A stretch of DNA of 64,000 nt, from contig NW_027096015.1 in NCBI RefSeq assembly GCF_040115645.1, forward strand, positions 186,001-250,000, written 5' to 3'. The notes below the pieces were generated by a model. That model made no database searches, was not told where the DNA came from, and was given only the letters and a program-made list of their open reading frames with translations. Source of the DNA: Euwallacea fornicatus (lineage: Eukaryota > Arthropoda > Insecta > Coleoptera > Curculionidae). Numbering within the stretch: the stretch's first letter is position 1; each line of letters begins with the position of its first letter. Positions 26,311 to 37,860 of the stretch are shown one piece after another. The translations under genes and the position numbers were made by a program.

Positions 26311-28235
26311 CAGATTTTGAAGATGTCACAACACATCATGATTGCATGATGTTCAATTTCCAAGAAAAATAGTACTTTATGTGTTCAACACACAACTTTT
26401 TTGACTTTTCAAACTGTGAAGCTCGATAACTTCGGCAAATGAGTATCAAATTTGTTAAACAAAGTGTCCAATTAATCAGCTCGACCAGATTTTGAAGATG
26501 TCACAACACATCATGATTGCATGATGTTCAATTTCCAAGAAAAATAGTACTTTATGTGTTCAACACACAACTTTTTTGACTTTTCAAACTTTGAAGCTCG
26601 ATAACTTCGGCAAATGAGGACCAAATTGGTTAAACAAAGTGTCCAATTAATCAGCTCGACGAGATTTTGAAGATGTCACAACACATCATGATTGCATGAT
26701 GTTCAATTTCCAAGAAAAATAGTACTTTATGTGTTCAACACACAACTTTTTTGACTTTTCAAACTGTGAAGCTCGATAACTTCGGCAAATGAGTATCAAA
26801 TTTGTTAAACAAAGTGTCCAATTAATCAGCTCGACCAGATTTTGAAGATGTCACAACACATCATGATTGCATGATGTTCAATTTCCAAGAAAAATAGTAC
26901 TTTATGTGTTCAACACACAACTTTTTTGACTTTTCAAACTTTGAAGCTCGATAACTTCGGCAAATGAGGACCAAATTGGTTAAACAAAGTGTCCAATTAA
27001 TCAGCTCGACGAGATTTTGAAGATGTCACAACACATCATGATTTCATCTTGTTGAATTTCCAAGAAAAATAGTACTTTATGTGTTCAACACACAACTTTT
27101 TTGACTTTTCAAACTGTGAAGATCGATAACTTCGGCAAATGAGTATCAAATTTGTTAAACAAAGTGTCCAATTAATCAGCTCGACGAGATTTTGAAGATG
27201 TCACAACACATCATGATTGCATGATGTTCAATTTCCAAGAAAAATAGTACTTTATGTGTTCAACACACAACTTTTTTGACTTTTCAAACTTTGAAGCTCG
27301 ATAACTTCGGCAAATGAGTACCAAATTTGTTAAACAAAGTGTCCAATTAATCAGCTCGACGAGATTTTGAAGATGTCACAACACATCATGATTGCATCTT
27401 GTTGAATTTCCAAGAAAAATAGTACTTTATGTGTTCAACACACAACTTTTTTGACTTTTCAAACTTTGAAGCTCGATAACTTCGGCAAATGAGTATCAAA
27501 TTTGTTAAAGAAAGTGTCCAATTAATCAGCTCGACGAGATTTTGAAGATGTCACAACACATCATGATTGCATGATGTTCAATTTCCAAGAAAAATAGTAC
27601 ATTATGTGTTCAACACACAACTTTTTTGACTTTTCAAACTTTGAAGCTCGATAACTTCGGCAAATGAGTATCAAATTTGTTAAAGAAAGTGTCCAATTAA
27701 TCAGCTCGACGAGATTTTGAAGATGTCACAACACATCATGATTGCATGATGTTCAATTTCCAAGAAAAATAGTACTTTATGTGCTCAACACACAACTTTT
27801 TTGACTTTTCAAACTTTGAAGCTCGATAACTTCGGCAAATGAGTATCAAATTTGTTAAACAAAGTGTCCAATTAATCAGCTCGACGAGATTTTGAAGATG
27901 TCACAACACATCATGATTGCATGATGTTCAATTTCCAAGAAAAATAGTACTTTATGTGTTCAACACACAACTTTTTTGACTTTTCAAACTTTGAAGCTCG
28001 ATAACTTCGGCAAATGAGTACCAAATTTGTTAAACAAAGTGTCCAATTAATCAGCTCGACGAGATTTTGAAGATGTCACAACACATCATGATTGCATGAT
28101 GTTCAATTTCCAAGAAAAATAGTACTTTATGTGTTCAACACACAACTTTTTTGACTTTTCAAACTTTGAAGCTCGATAACTTCGGCAAATGAGTACGAAA
28201 TTTGTTAAACAAAGTGTCCAATTAATCAGCTCGAC
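26311..28235 (+). repeat. Higher-order unit h, copy 2
   Basis: Partner of 22636-24560. The seven-monomer segment before it (25086-26310) begins with the same GACCAG series and meets this copy through a monomer at 26136 that joins a CTTGTTG left part to a GAGTACC/AAAC right part, a likely exchange point. Confidence 0.75.
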
Positions 28236-28760
28236 GAGATTTTGAAGATGTCACAACACATCATGATTGCATGATGTTCAATTTCCAAGAAAAATAGTAC
28301 TTTATGTGTTCAACACACAACTTTTTTGACTTTTCAAACTTTGAAGCTCGATAACTTCGGCAAATGAGTATCAAATTTGTTAAACAAAGTGTCCAATTAA
28401 TCAGCTCGACGAGATTTTGAAAATGTCACAACACATCATGATTGCATGATGTTCAATTTCCAAGAAAAATAGTACTTTATGTGTTCAACACACAACTTTT
28501 TTGACTTTTCAAACTTTGAAGCTCGATAACTTCGGCAAATGAGTACCAAATTTGTTAAACAAAGTGTCCAATTAATCAGCTCGACGAGATTTTGAAGATG
28601 TCACAACACATCATGATTGCATGATGTTCAATTTCCAAGAAAAATAGTACTTTATGTGTTCAACACACAACTTTTTTGACTTTTCAAACTTTGAAGCTCG
28701 ATAACTTCGGCAAATGAGGACCAAATTGGTTAAACAAAGTGTCCAATTAATCAGCTCGAC
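27011..28760 (+). repeat. Ten-monomer higher-order unit, best example 1
   Basis: 1,750 bp. Markers in order by monomer start: 27011 GATTTCATC with GAAGATCG; 27186 GAGTACC; 27361 CTTGTTG; 27536 GTACATT; 27711 GTGCTCAAC; 27886 GAGTACC; 28061 GAGTACG; 28236 GAGTATC; 28411 GAAAATGTC with GAGTACC; 28586 GAGGACC. The same order is found at 33136-34885 (offset 6125, 35 monomers). Confidence 0.85.
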
Positions 28761-28957
28761 GAGATTTTGAAGATGTCACAACACATCATGATTTCATCTT
28801 GTTGAATTTCCAAGAAAAATAGTACTTTATGTGTTCAACACACAACTTTTTTGACTTTTCAAAATTTGAAGCTCGATAACATCAGCAAATGAGTATCAAA
28901 TTTGTTAAACAAAGTGTCCAATTAATCAGCTCGACGAGATTTTGAAGATGTCACAAC

Positions 28958-28977
28958 ACATCATGATTGCATGATGT
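28958..28977. repeat. Dyad 1: 8-bp inverted repeat, 4-base loop
   Basis: ACATCATG and CATGATGT are perfect reverse complements around ATTG, giving an 8+4+8 dyad at monomer positions 23-42. It recurs in every monomer carrying the CATGATG allele. Monomers with CATCTTGTTG or CATCTTGTGG lose the right arm, so the array mixes dyad-plus and dyad-minus copies. A cruciform or hairpin is possible; formation in the cell is inference. Confidence 0.9.
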
Positions 28978-29004
28978 TCAATTTCCAAGAAAAATAGTAC
29001 TTTA

Positions 29005-29017
29005 TGTGTTCAACACA
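29005..29017. repeat. Dyad 2: TGTGTT-C-AACACA
   Basis: A perfect 6+1+6 inverted repeat at monomer positions 70-82. It is kept in almost all monomers from about 20 kb to the right end. It is disrupted in the left block by the GCTCAAACACAC and GCTCAAAGACAC alleles, which also add one base and make 176-bp monomers. The 174-bp monomer at 39436-39609 loses one base inside it. Confidence 0.9.
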
Positions 29018-29032
29018 CAACTTTTTTGACTT

Positions 29033-29045
29033 TTCAAACTTTGAA
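29033..29045. repeat. Dyad 3: TTCAAA-C-TTTGAA
   Basis: A perfect 6+1+6 inverted repeat at monomer positions 98-110. Two of the three alleles at this site, ACTTTGAA and AATTTGAA, keep the symmetry because the variable base is the centre. The ACTGTGAA allele breaks one base pair. Confidence 0.9.
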
Positions 29046-29075
29046 GCTCGATAACTTCGGCAAATGAGTACCAAA

Positions 29076-29088
29076 TTTGTTAAACAAA
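29076..29088. repeat. Dyad 4: TTTGTT-A-AACAAA
   Basis: A perfect 6+1+6 inverted repeat at monomer positions 141-153. The common AAAG allele, as in GTTAAAGAAAG, breaks one pair. GGACCAAATTGG monomers have TTGGTT on the left and also lose one pair. Confidence 0.9.
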
Positions 29089-29104
29089 GTGTCCAATTAA
29101 TCAG

Positions 29105-29113
29105 CTCGACGAG
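29105..29113. repeat. Dyad 5 across the monomer junction: CTCG-A-CGAG
   Basis: A 4+1+4 inverted repeat spanning the junction chosen here (monomer 170-175 plus 1-3). It contains two of the four CpG sites. Known variants: GGCGAG keeps the arms and changes only the centre; GACCAG, frequent at 22.2-26.9 kb, breaks one pair; CTCAACGAG, CGACAAG and CGACGAAAT remove a CpG or an arm base. Confidence 0.8.
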
Positions 29114-32100
29114 ATTTTGAAGATGTCACAACACATCATGATTGCATCTTGTTGAATTTCCAAGAAAAATAGTACTTTATGTGTTCAACACACAACTTTT
29201 TTGACTTTTCAAACTTTGAAGCTCGATAACTTCGGCAAATGAGTATCAAATTTGTTAAAGAAAGTGTCCAATTAATCAGCTCGACGAGATTTTGAAGATG
29301 TCACAACACATCATGATTGCATGATGTTCAATTTCCAAGAAAAATAGTACATTATGTGTTCAACACACAACTTTTTTGACTTTTCAAACTTTGAAGCTCG
29401 ATAACTTCGGCAAATGAGTATCAAATTTGTTAAAGAAAGTGTCCAATTAATCAGCTCGACGAGATTTTGAAGATGTCACAACACATCATGATTGCATGAT
29501 GTTCAATTTCCAAGAAAAATAGTACTTTATGTGCTCAACACACAACTTTTTTGACTTTTCAAACTTTGAAGCTCGATAACTTCGGCAAATGAGTATCAAA
29601 TTTGTTAAACAAAGTGTCCAATTAATCAGCTCGACGAGATTTTGAAGATGTCACAACACATCATGATTGCATGATGTTCAATTTCCAAGAAAAATAGTAC
29701 TTTATGTGTTCAACACACAACTTTTTTGACTTTTCAAACTTTGAAGCTCGATAACTTCGGCAAATGAGTACCAAATTTGTTAAACAAAGTGTCCAATTAA
29801 TCAGCTCGACGAGATTTTGAAGATGTCACAACACATCATGATTGCATGATGTTCAATTTCCAAGAAAAATAGTACTTTATGTGTTCAACACACAACTTTT
29901 TTGACTTTTCAAACTTTGAAGCTCGATAACTTCGGCAAATGAGTACGAAATTTGTTAAACAAAGTGTCCAATTAATCAGCTCGACGAGATTTTGAAGATG
30001 TCACAACACATCATGATTGCATGATGTTCAATTTCCAAGAAAAATAGTACTTTATGTGTTCAACACACAACTTTTTTGACTTTTCAAACTTTGAAGCTCG
30101 ATAACTTCGGCAAATGAGGACCAAATTGGTTAAACAAAGTGTCCAATTAATCAGCTCGACGAGATTTTGAAGATGTCACAACACATCATGATTGCATCTT
30201 GTTGAATTTCCAAGAAAAATAGTACTTTATGTGTTCAACACACAACTTTTTTGACTTTTCAAACTTTGAAGCTCGATAACTTCGGCAAATGAGGACCAAA
30301 TTGGTTAAACAAAGTGTCCAATTAATCAGCTCGACGAGATTTTGAAGATGTCACAACACATCATGATTTCATCTTGTTGAATTTCCAAGAAAAATAGTAC
30401 TTTATGTGTTCAACACACAACTTTTTTGACTTTTCAAACTGTGAAGATCGATAACTTCGGCAAATGAGTATCAAATTTGTTAAACAAAGTGTCCAATTAA
30501 TCAGCTCGACGAGATTTTGAAGATGTCACAACACATCATGATTGCATGATGTTCAATTTCCAAGAAAAATAGTACTTTATGTGTTCAACACACAACTTTT
30601 TTGACTTTTCAAACTTTGAAGCTCGATAACTTCGGCAAATGAGTACCAAATTTGTTAAACAAAGTGTCCAATTAATCAGCTCGACGAGATTTTGAAGATG
30701 TCACAACACATCATGATTGCATCTTGTTGAATTTCCAAGAAAAATAGTACTTTATGTGTTCAACACACAACTTTTTTGACTTTTCAAACTTTGAAGCTCG
30801 ATAACTTCGGCAAATGAGTATCAAATTTGTTAAAGAAAGTGTCCAATTAATCAGCTCGACGAGATTTTGAAGATGTCACAACACATCATGATTGCATGAT
30901 GTTCAATTTCCAAGAAAAATAGTACATTATGTGTTCAACACACAACTTTTTTGACTTTTCAAACTTTGAAGCTCGATAACTTCGGCAAATGAGTATCAAA
31001 TTTGTTAAAGAAAGTGTCCAATTAATCAGCTCGACGAGATTTTGAAGATGTCACAACACATCATGATTGCATGATGTTCAATTTCCAAGAAAAATAGTAC
31101 TTTATGTGCTCAACACACAACTTTTTTGACTTTTCAAACTTTGAAGCTCGATAACTTCGGCAAATGAGTACCAAATTTGTTAAACAAAGTGTCCAATTAA
31201 TCAGCTCGACGAGATTTTGAAGATGTCACAACACATCATGATTGCATGATGTTCAATTTCCAAGAAAAATAGTACTTTATGTGTTCAACACACAACTTTT
31301 TTGACTTTTCAAACTTTGAAGCTCGATAACTTCGGCAAATGAGTACGAAATTTGTTAAACAAAGTGTCCAATTAATCAGCTCGACGAGATTTTGAAGATG
31401 TCACAACACATCATGATTGCATGATGTTCAATTTCCAAGAAAAATAGTACTTTATGTGTTCAACACACAACTTTTTTGACTTTTCAAACTTTGAAGCTCG
31501 ATAACTTCGGCAAATGAGTATCAAATTTGTTAAACAAAGTGTCCAATTAATCAGCTCGACGAGATTTTGAAAATGTCACAACACATCATGATTGCATGAT
31601 GTTCAATTTCCAAGAAAAATAGTACTTTATGTGTTCAACACACAACTTTTTTGACTTTTCAAACTTTGAAGCTCGATAACTTCGGCAAATGAGTACCAAA
31701 TTTGTTAAACAAAGTGTCCAATTAATCAGCTCGACGAGATTTTGAAGATGTCACAACACATCATGATTGCATGATGTTCAATTTCCAAGAAAAATAGTAC
31801 TTTATGTGTTCAACACACAACTTTTTTGACTTTTCAAACTTTGAAGCTCGATAACTTCGGCAAATGAGGACCAAATTGGTTAAACAAAGTGTCCAATTAA
31901 TCAGCTCGACGAGATTTTGAAGATGTCACAACACATCATGATTTCATCTTGTTGAATTTCCAAGAAAAATAGTACTTTATGTGTTCAACACACAACTTTT
32001 TTGACTTTTCAAACTTTGAAGCTCGATAACTTCGGCAAATGAGTACGAAATTTGTTAAACAAAGTGTCCAATTAATCAGCTCGACGAGATTTTGAAGATG

Positions 32101-33135
32101 TCACAACACATCATGATTGCATGATGTTCAATTTCCAAGAAAAATAGTACTTTATGTGTTCAACACACAACTTTTTTGACTTTTCAAACTTTGAAGCTCG
32201 ATAACTTCGGCAAATGAGTACGAAATTTGTTAAACAAAGTGTCCAATTAATCAGCTCGACGAGATTTTGAAGATGTCACAACACATCATGATTGCATGAT
32301 GTTCAATTTCCAAGAAAAATAGTACTTTATGTGCTCAACACACAACTTTTTTGACTTTTCAAACTTTGAAGCTCGATAACTTCGGCAAATGAGTATCAAA
32401 TTTGTTAAACAAAGTGTCCAATTAATCAGCTCGACGAGATTTTGAAGATGTCACAACACATCATGATTGCATGATGTTCAATTTCCAAGAAAAATAGTAC
32501 TTTATGTGTTCAACACACAACTTTTTTGACTTTTCAAACTTTGAAGCTCGATAACTTCGGCAAATGAGTACCAAATTTGTTAAACAAAGTGTCCAATTAA
32601 TCAGCTCGACGAGATTTTGAAGATGTCACAACACATCATGATTGCATGATGTTCAATTTCCAAGAAAAATAGTACTTTATGTGTTCAACACACAACTTTT
32701 TTGACTTTTCAAACTTTGAAGCTCGATAACTTCGGCAAATGAGTACGAAATTTGTTAAACAAAGTGTCCAATTAATCAGCTCGACGAGATTTTGAAGATG
32801 TCACAACACATCATGATTGCATGATGTTCAATTTCCAAGAAAAATAGTACTTTATGTGTTCAACACACAACTTTTTTGACTTTTCAAACTTTGAAGCTCG
32901 ATAACTTCGGCAAATGAGGACCAAATTGGTTAAACAAAGTGTCCAATTAATCAGCTCGACGAGATTTTGAAGATGTCACAACACATCATGATTGCATCTT
33001 GTTGAATTTCCAAGAAAAATAGTACTTTATGTGTTCAACACACAACTTTTTTGACTTTTCAAACTTTGAAGCTCGATAACTTCGGCAAATGAGGACCAAA
33101 TTGGTTAAACAAAGTGTCCAATTAATCAGCTCGAC

Positions 33136-34885
33136 GAGATTTTGAAGATGTCACAACACATCATGATTTCATCTTGTTGAATTTCCAAGAAAAATAGTAC
33201 TTTATGTGTTCAACACACAACTTTTTTGACTTTTCAAACTGTGAAGATCGATAACTTCGGCAAATGAGTATCAAATTTGTTAAACAAAGTGTCCAATTAA
33301 TCAGCTCGACGAGATTTTGAAGATGTCACAACACATCATGATTGCATGATGTTCAATTTCCAAGAAAAATAGTACTTTATGTGTTCAACACACAACTTTT
33401 TTGACTTTTCAAACTTTGAAGCTCGATAACTTCGGCAAATGAGTACCAAATTTGTTAAACAAAGTGTCCAATTAATCAGCTCGACGAGATTTTGAAGATG
33501 TCACAACACATCATGATTGCATCTTGTTGAATTTCCAAGAAAAATAGTACTTTATGTGTTCAACACACAACTTTTTTGACTTTTCAAACTTTGAAGCTCG
33601 ATAACTTCGGCAAATGAGTATCAAATTTGTTAAAGAAAGTGTCCAATTAATCAGCTCGACGAGATTTTGAAGATGTCACAACACATCATGATTGCATGAT
33701 GTTCAATTTCCAAGAAAAATAGTACATTATGTGTTCAACACACAACTTTTTTGACTTTTCAAACTTTGAAGCTCGATAACTTCGGCAAATGAGTATCAAA
33801 TTTGTTAAAGAAAGTGTCCAATTAATCAGCTCGACGAGATTTTGAAGATGTCACAACACATCATGATTGCATGATGTTCAATTTCCAAGAAAAATAGTAC
33901 TTTATGTGCTCAACACACAACTTTTTTGACTTTTCAAACTTTGAAGCTCGATAACTTCGGCAAATGAGTATCAAATTTGTTAAACAAAGTGTCCAATTAA
34001 TCAGCTCGACGAGATTTTGAAGATGTCACAACACATCATGATTGCATGATGTTCAATTTCCAAGAAAAATAGTACTTTATGTGTTCAACACACAACTTTT
34101 TTGACTTTTCAAACTTTGAAGCTCGATAACTTCGGCAAATGAGTACCAAATTTGTTAAACAAAGTGTCCAATTAATCAGCTCGACGAGATTTTGAAGATG
34201 TCACAACACATCATGATTGCATGATGTTCAATTTCCAAGAAAAATAGTACTTTATGTGTTCAACACACAACTTTTTTGACTTTTCAAACTTTGAAGCTCG
34301 ATAACTTCGGCAAATGAGTACGAAATTTGTTAAACAAAGTGTCCAATTAATCAGCTCGACGAGATTTTGAAGATGTCACAACACATCATGATTGCATGAT
34401 GTTCAATTTCCAAGAAAAATAGTACTTTATGTGTTCAACACACAACTTTTTTGACTTTTCAAACTTTGAAGCTCGATAACTTCGGCAAATGAGTATCAAA
34501 TTTGTTAAACAAAGTGTCCAATTAATCAGCTCGACGAGATTTTGAAGATGTCACAACACATCATGATTGCATGATGTTCAATTTCCAAGAAAAATAGTAC
34601 TTTATGTGTTCAACACACAACTTTTTTGACTTTTCAAACTTTGAAGCTCGATAACTTCGGCAAATGAGTACCAAATTTGTTAAACAAAGTGTCCAATTAA
34701 TCAGCTCGACGAGATTTTGAAGATGTCACAACACATCATGATTGCATGATGTTCAATTTCCAAGAAAAATAGTACTTTATGTGTTCAACACACAACTTTT
34801 TTGACTTTTCAAACTTTGAAGCTCGATAACTTCGGCAAATGAGGACCAAATTGGTTAAACAAAGTGTCCAATTAATCAGCTCGAC
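33136..34885 (+). repeat. Ten-monomer higher-order unit, best example 2
   Basis: Matches 27011-28760 monomer by monomer. The one visible marker difference is the ninth monomer at 34536, which has GAAGATG instead of GAAAATG. 30336-31910 is a nine-monomer version in which the GTGCTCAAC monomer (31036) is fused to a GAGTACC right part, equal to deleting one monomer length. Confidence 0.85.
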
Positions 34886-35760
34886 GAGATTTTGAAGATG
34901 TCACAACACATCATGATTTCATCTTGTTGAATTTCCAAGAAAAATAGTACTTTATGTGTTCAACACACAACTTTTTTGACTTTTCAAACTTTGAAGCTCG
35001 ATAACTTCGGCAAATGAGTACGAAATTTGTTAAACAAAGTGTCCAATTAATCAGCTCGACGAGATTTTGAAGATGTCACAACACATCATGATTGCATGAT
35101 GTTCAATTTCCAAGAAAAATAGTACTTTATGTGTTCAACACACAACTTTTTTGACTTTTCAAACTTTGAAGCTCGATAACTTCGGCAAATGAGTACGAAA
35201 TTTGTTAAACAAAGTGTCCAATTAATCAGCTCGACGAGATTTTGAAGATGTCACAACACATCATGATTGCATGATGTTCAATTTCCAAGAAAAATAGTAC
35301 TTTATGTGTTCAACACACAACTTTTTTGACTTTTCAAACTTTGAAGCTCGATAACTTCGGCAAATGAGTATCAAATTTGTTAAACAAAGTGTCCAATTAA
35401 TCAGCTCGACGAGATTTTGAAAATGTCACAACACATCATGATTGCATGATGTTCAATTTCCAAGAAAAATAGTACTTTATGTGTTCAACACACAACTTTT
35501 TTGACTTTTCAAACTTTGAAGCTCGATAACTTCGGCAAATGAGTACCAAATTTGTTAAACAAAGTGTCCAATTAATCAGCTCGACGAGATTTTGAAGATG
35601 TCACAACACATCATGATTGCATGATGTTCAATTTCCAAGAAAAATAGTACTTTATGTGTTCAACACACAACTTTTTTGACTTTTCAAACTTTGAAGCTCG
35701 ATAACTTCGGCAAATGAGGACCAAATTGGTTAAACAAAGTGTCCAATTAATCAGCTCGAC

Positions 35761-37860
35761 GAGATTTTGAAGATGTCACAACACATCATGATTTCATCTT
35801 GTTGAATTTCCAAGAAAAATAGTACTTTATGTGTTCAACACACAACTTTTTTGACTTTTCAAAATTTGAAGCTCGATAACATCAGCAAATGAGTATCAAA
35901 TTTGTTAAAGAAAGTGTCCAATTAATCAGCTCGACGAGATTTTGAAGATGTCACAACACATCATGATTGCATGATGTTCAATTTCCAAGAAAAATAGTAC
36001 TTTATGTGCTCAACACACAACTTTTTTGACTTTTCAAAATTTGAAGCTCGATAACTTCGGCAAATGAGGACCAAATGTGTTAAACAAAGTGTCCAATTAA
36101 TCAGCTCGACGAGATTTTGAAGATGTCACAACACATCATGATTGCATGATGTTCAATTTCCAAGAAAAATAGTACTTTATGTGTTCAACACACAACTTTT
36201 TTGACTTTTCAAACTTTGAAGCTCGATAACTTCGGCAAATGAGTATCAAATTTGTTAAACAAAGTGTCCAATTAATCAGCTCGACGAGATTTTGAAAATG
36301 TCACAACACATCATGATTGCATGATGTTCAATTTCCAAGAAAAATAGTACTTTATGTGTTCAACACACAACTTTTTTGACTTTTCAAACTTTGAAGCTCG
36401 ATAACTTCGGCAAATGAGTATCAAATTTGTTAAACAAAGTGTCCAATTAATCAGCTCGACGAGATTTTGAAGATGTCACAACACATCATGATTGCATGAT
36501 GTTCAATTTCCAAGAAAAATAGTACTTTATGTGTTCAACACACAACTTTTTTGACTTTTCAAACTTTGAAGCTCGATAACTTCGGCAAATGAGTACCAAA
36601 TTTGTTAAACAAAGTGTCCAATTAATCAGCTCGACGAGATTTTGAAGATGTCACAACACATCATGATTGCATGATGTTCAATTTCCAAGAAAAATAGTAC
36701 TTTATGTGTTCAACACACAACTTTTTTGACTTTTCAAACTTTGAAGCTCGATAACTTCGGCAAATGAGTATCAAATTTGTTAAACAAAGTGTCCAATTAA
36801 TCAGCTCGACGAGATTTTGAAAATGTCACAACACATCATGATTGCATGATGTTCAATTTCCAAGAAAAATAGTACTTTATGTGTTCAACACACAACTTTT
36901 TTGACTTTTCAAACTTTGAAGCTCGATAACTTCGGCAAATGAGTATCAAATTTGTTAAACAAAGTGTCCAATTAATCAGCTCGACGAGATTTTGAAGATG
37001 TCACAACACATCATGATTGCATGATGTTCAATTTCCAAGAAAAATAGTACTTTATGTGTTCAACACACAACTTTTTTGACTTTTCAAACTTTGAAGCTCG
37101 ATAACTTCGGCAAATGAGTACCAAATTTGTTAAACAAAGTGTCCAATTAATCAGCTCGACGAGATTTTGAAGATGTCACAACACATCATGATTGCATGAT
37201 GTTCAATTTCCAAGAAAAATAGTACTTTATGTGTTCAACACACAACTTTTTTGACTTTTCAAACTTTGAAGCTCGATAACTTCGGCAAATGAGTACGAAA
37301 TTTGTTAAACAAAGTGTCCAATTAATCAGCTCGACGAGATTTTGAAGATGTCACAACACATCATGATTGCATGATGTTCAATTTCCAAGAAAAATAGTAC
37401 TTTATGTGTTCAACACACAACTTTTTTGACTTTTCAAACTTTGAAGCTCGATAACTTCGGCAAATGAGTATCAAATTTGTTAAACAAAGTGTCCAATTAA
37501 TCAGCTCGACGAGATTTTGAAAATGTCACAACACATCATGATTGCATGATGTTCAATTTCCAAGAAAAATAGTACTTTATGTGTTCAACACACAACTTTT
37601 TTGACTTTTCAAACTTTGAAGCTCGATAACTTCGGCAAATGAGTACCAAATTTGTTAAACAAAGTGTCCAATTAATCAGCTCGACGAGATTTTGAAGATG
37701 TCACAACACATCATGATTGCATGATGTTCAATTTCCAAGAAAAATAGTACTTTATGTGTTCAACACACAACTTTTTTGACTTTTCAAACTTTGAAGCTCG
37801 ATAACTTCGGCAAATGAGGACCAAATTGGTTAAACAAAGTGTCCAATTAATCAGCTCGAC
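35761..37860 (+). repeat. Twelve-monomer unit with internal GAAAATG duplication
   Basis: Starts with GATTTCATC and CATCAGC, then an unusual GTGCTCAAC/AATTTG/GAGGACCAAATGTG monomer at 35936. Three monomers begin with GAGATTTTGAAAATG (36286, 36811, 37511). The first two are 525 bp apart, pointing to a local three-monomer duplication inside the unit. Confidence 0.7.

Larger units (their letters stand above)
28936..29110 (+). repeat. Reference monomer of the satellite (175 bp)
   Basis: This copy carries the commonest core-region allele at the main variable sites, so I use it as the coordinate reference. Landmarks in monomer coordinates: GAGATTTTG at 1-9; the dyad around CATGATTGCATG at 23-42; A5 at 55-59; AGTACT (a ScaI site) at 61-66; T6 at 87-92; CpG at 114-115, 123-124, 172-173 and at the junction 175-1. 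The main variable sites are CATGATG versus CTTGTTG or CTTGTGG (35-41), TTCAA versus TTCAG (42-46), GTTCAAC versus GCTCAAA plus one base (73-79), ACTTTG versus ACTGTG or AATTTG (103-108), GCTCG versus GATCG (111-115), CTTCGGC versus CATCGGC or CATCAGC (120-126), GAGTACC, GAGTATC, GAGTAAC, GAGTACG or GAGGACC (131-137), and AAAC versus AAAG (147-150). Confidence 0.95.

Noticed and set aside
28958..28977. Dyad 1 as a transcription terminator hairpin
   Set aside because: The arms are A/T-rich and present in a large share of the monomers with no adjacent gene, so a terminator role has no support.
28936..29110. CENP-B box
   Set aside because: I looked for the TTCG...A...CGGG-type core of the 17-bp box. 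TTCGGC is present, but the rest of the motif is not.
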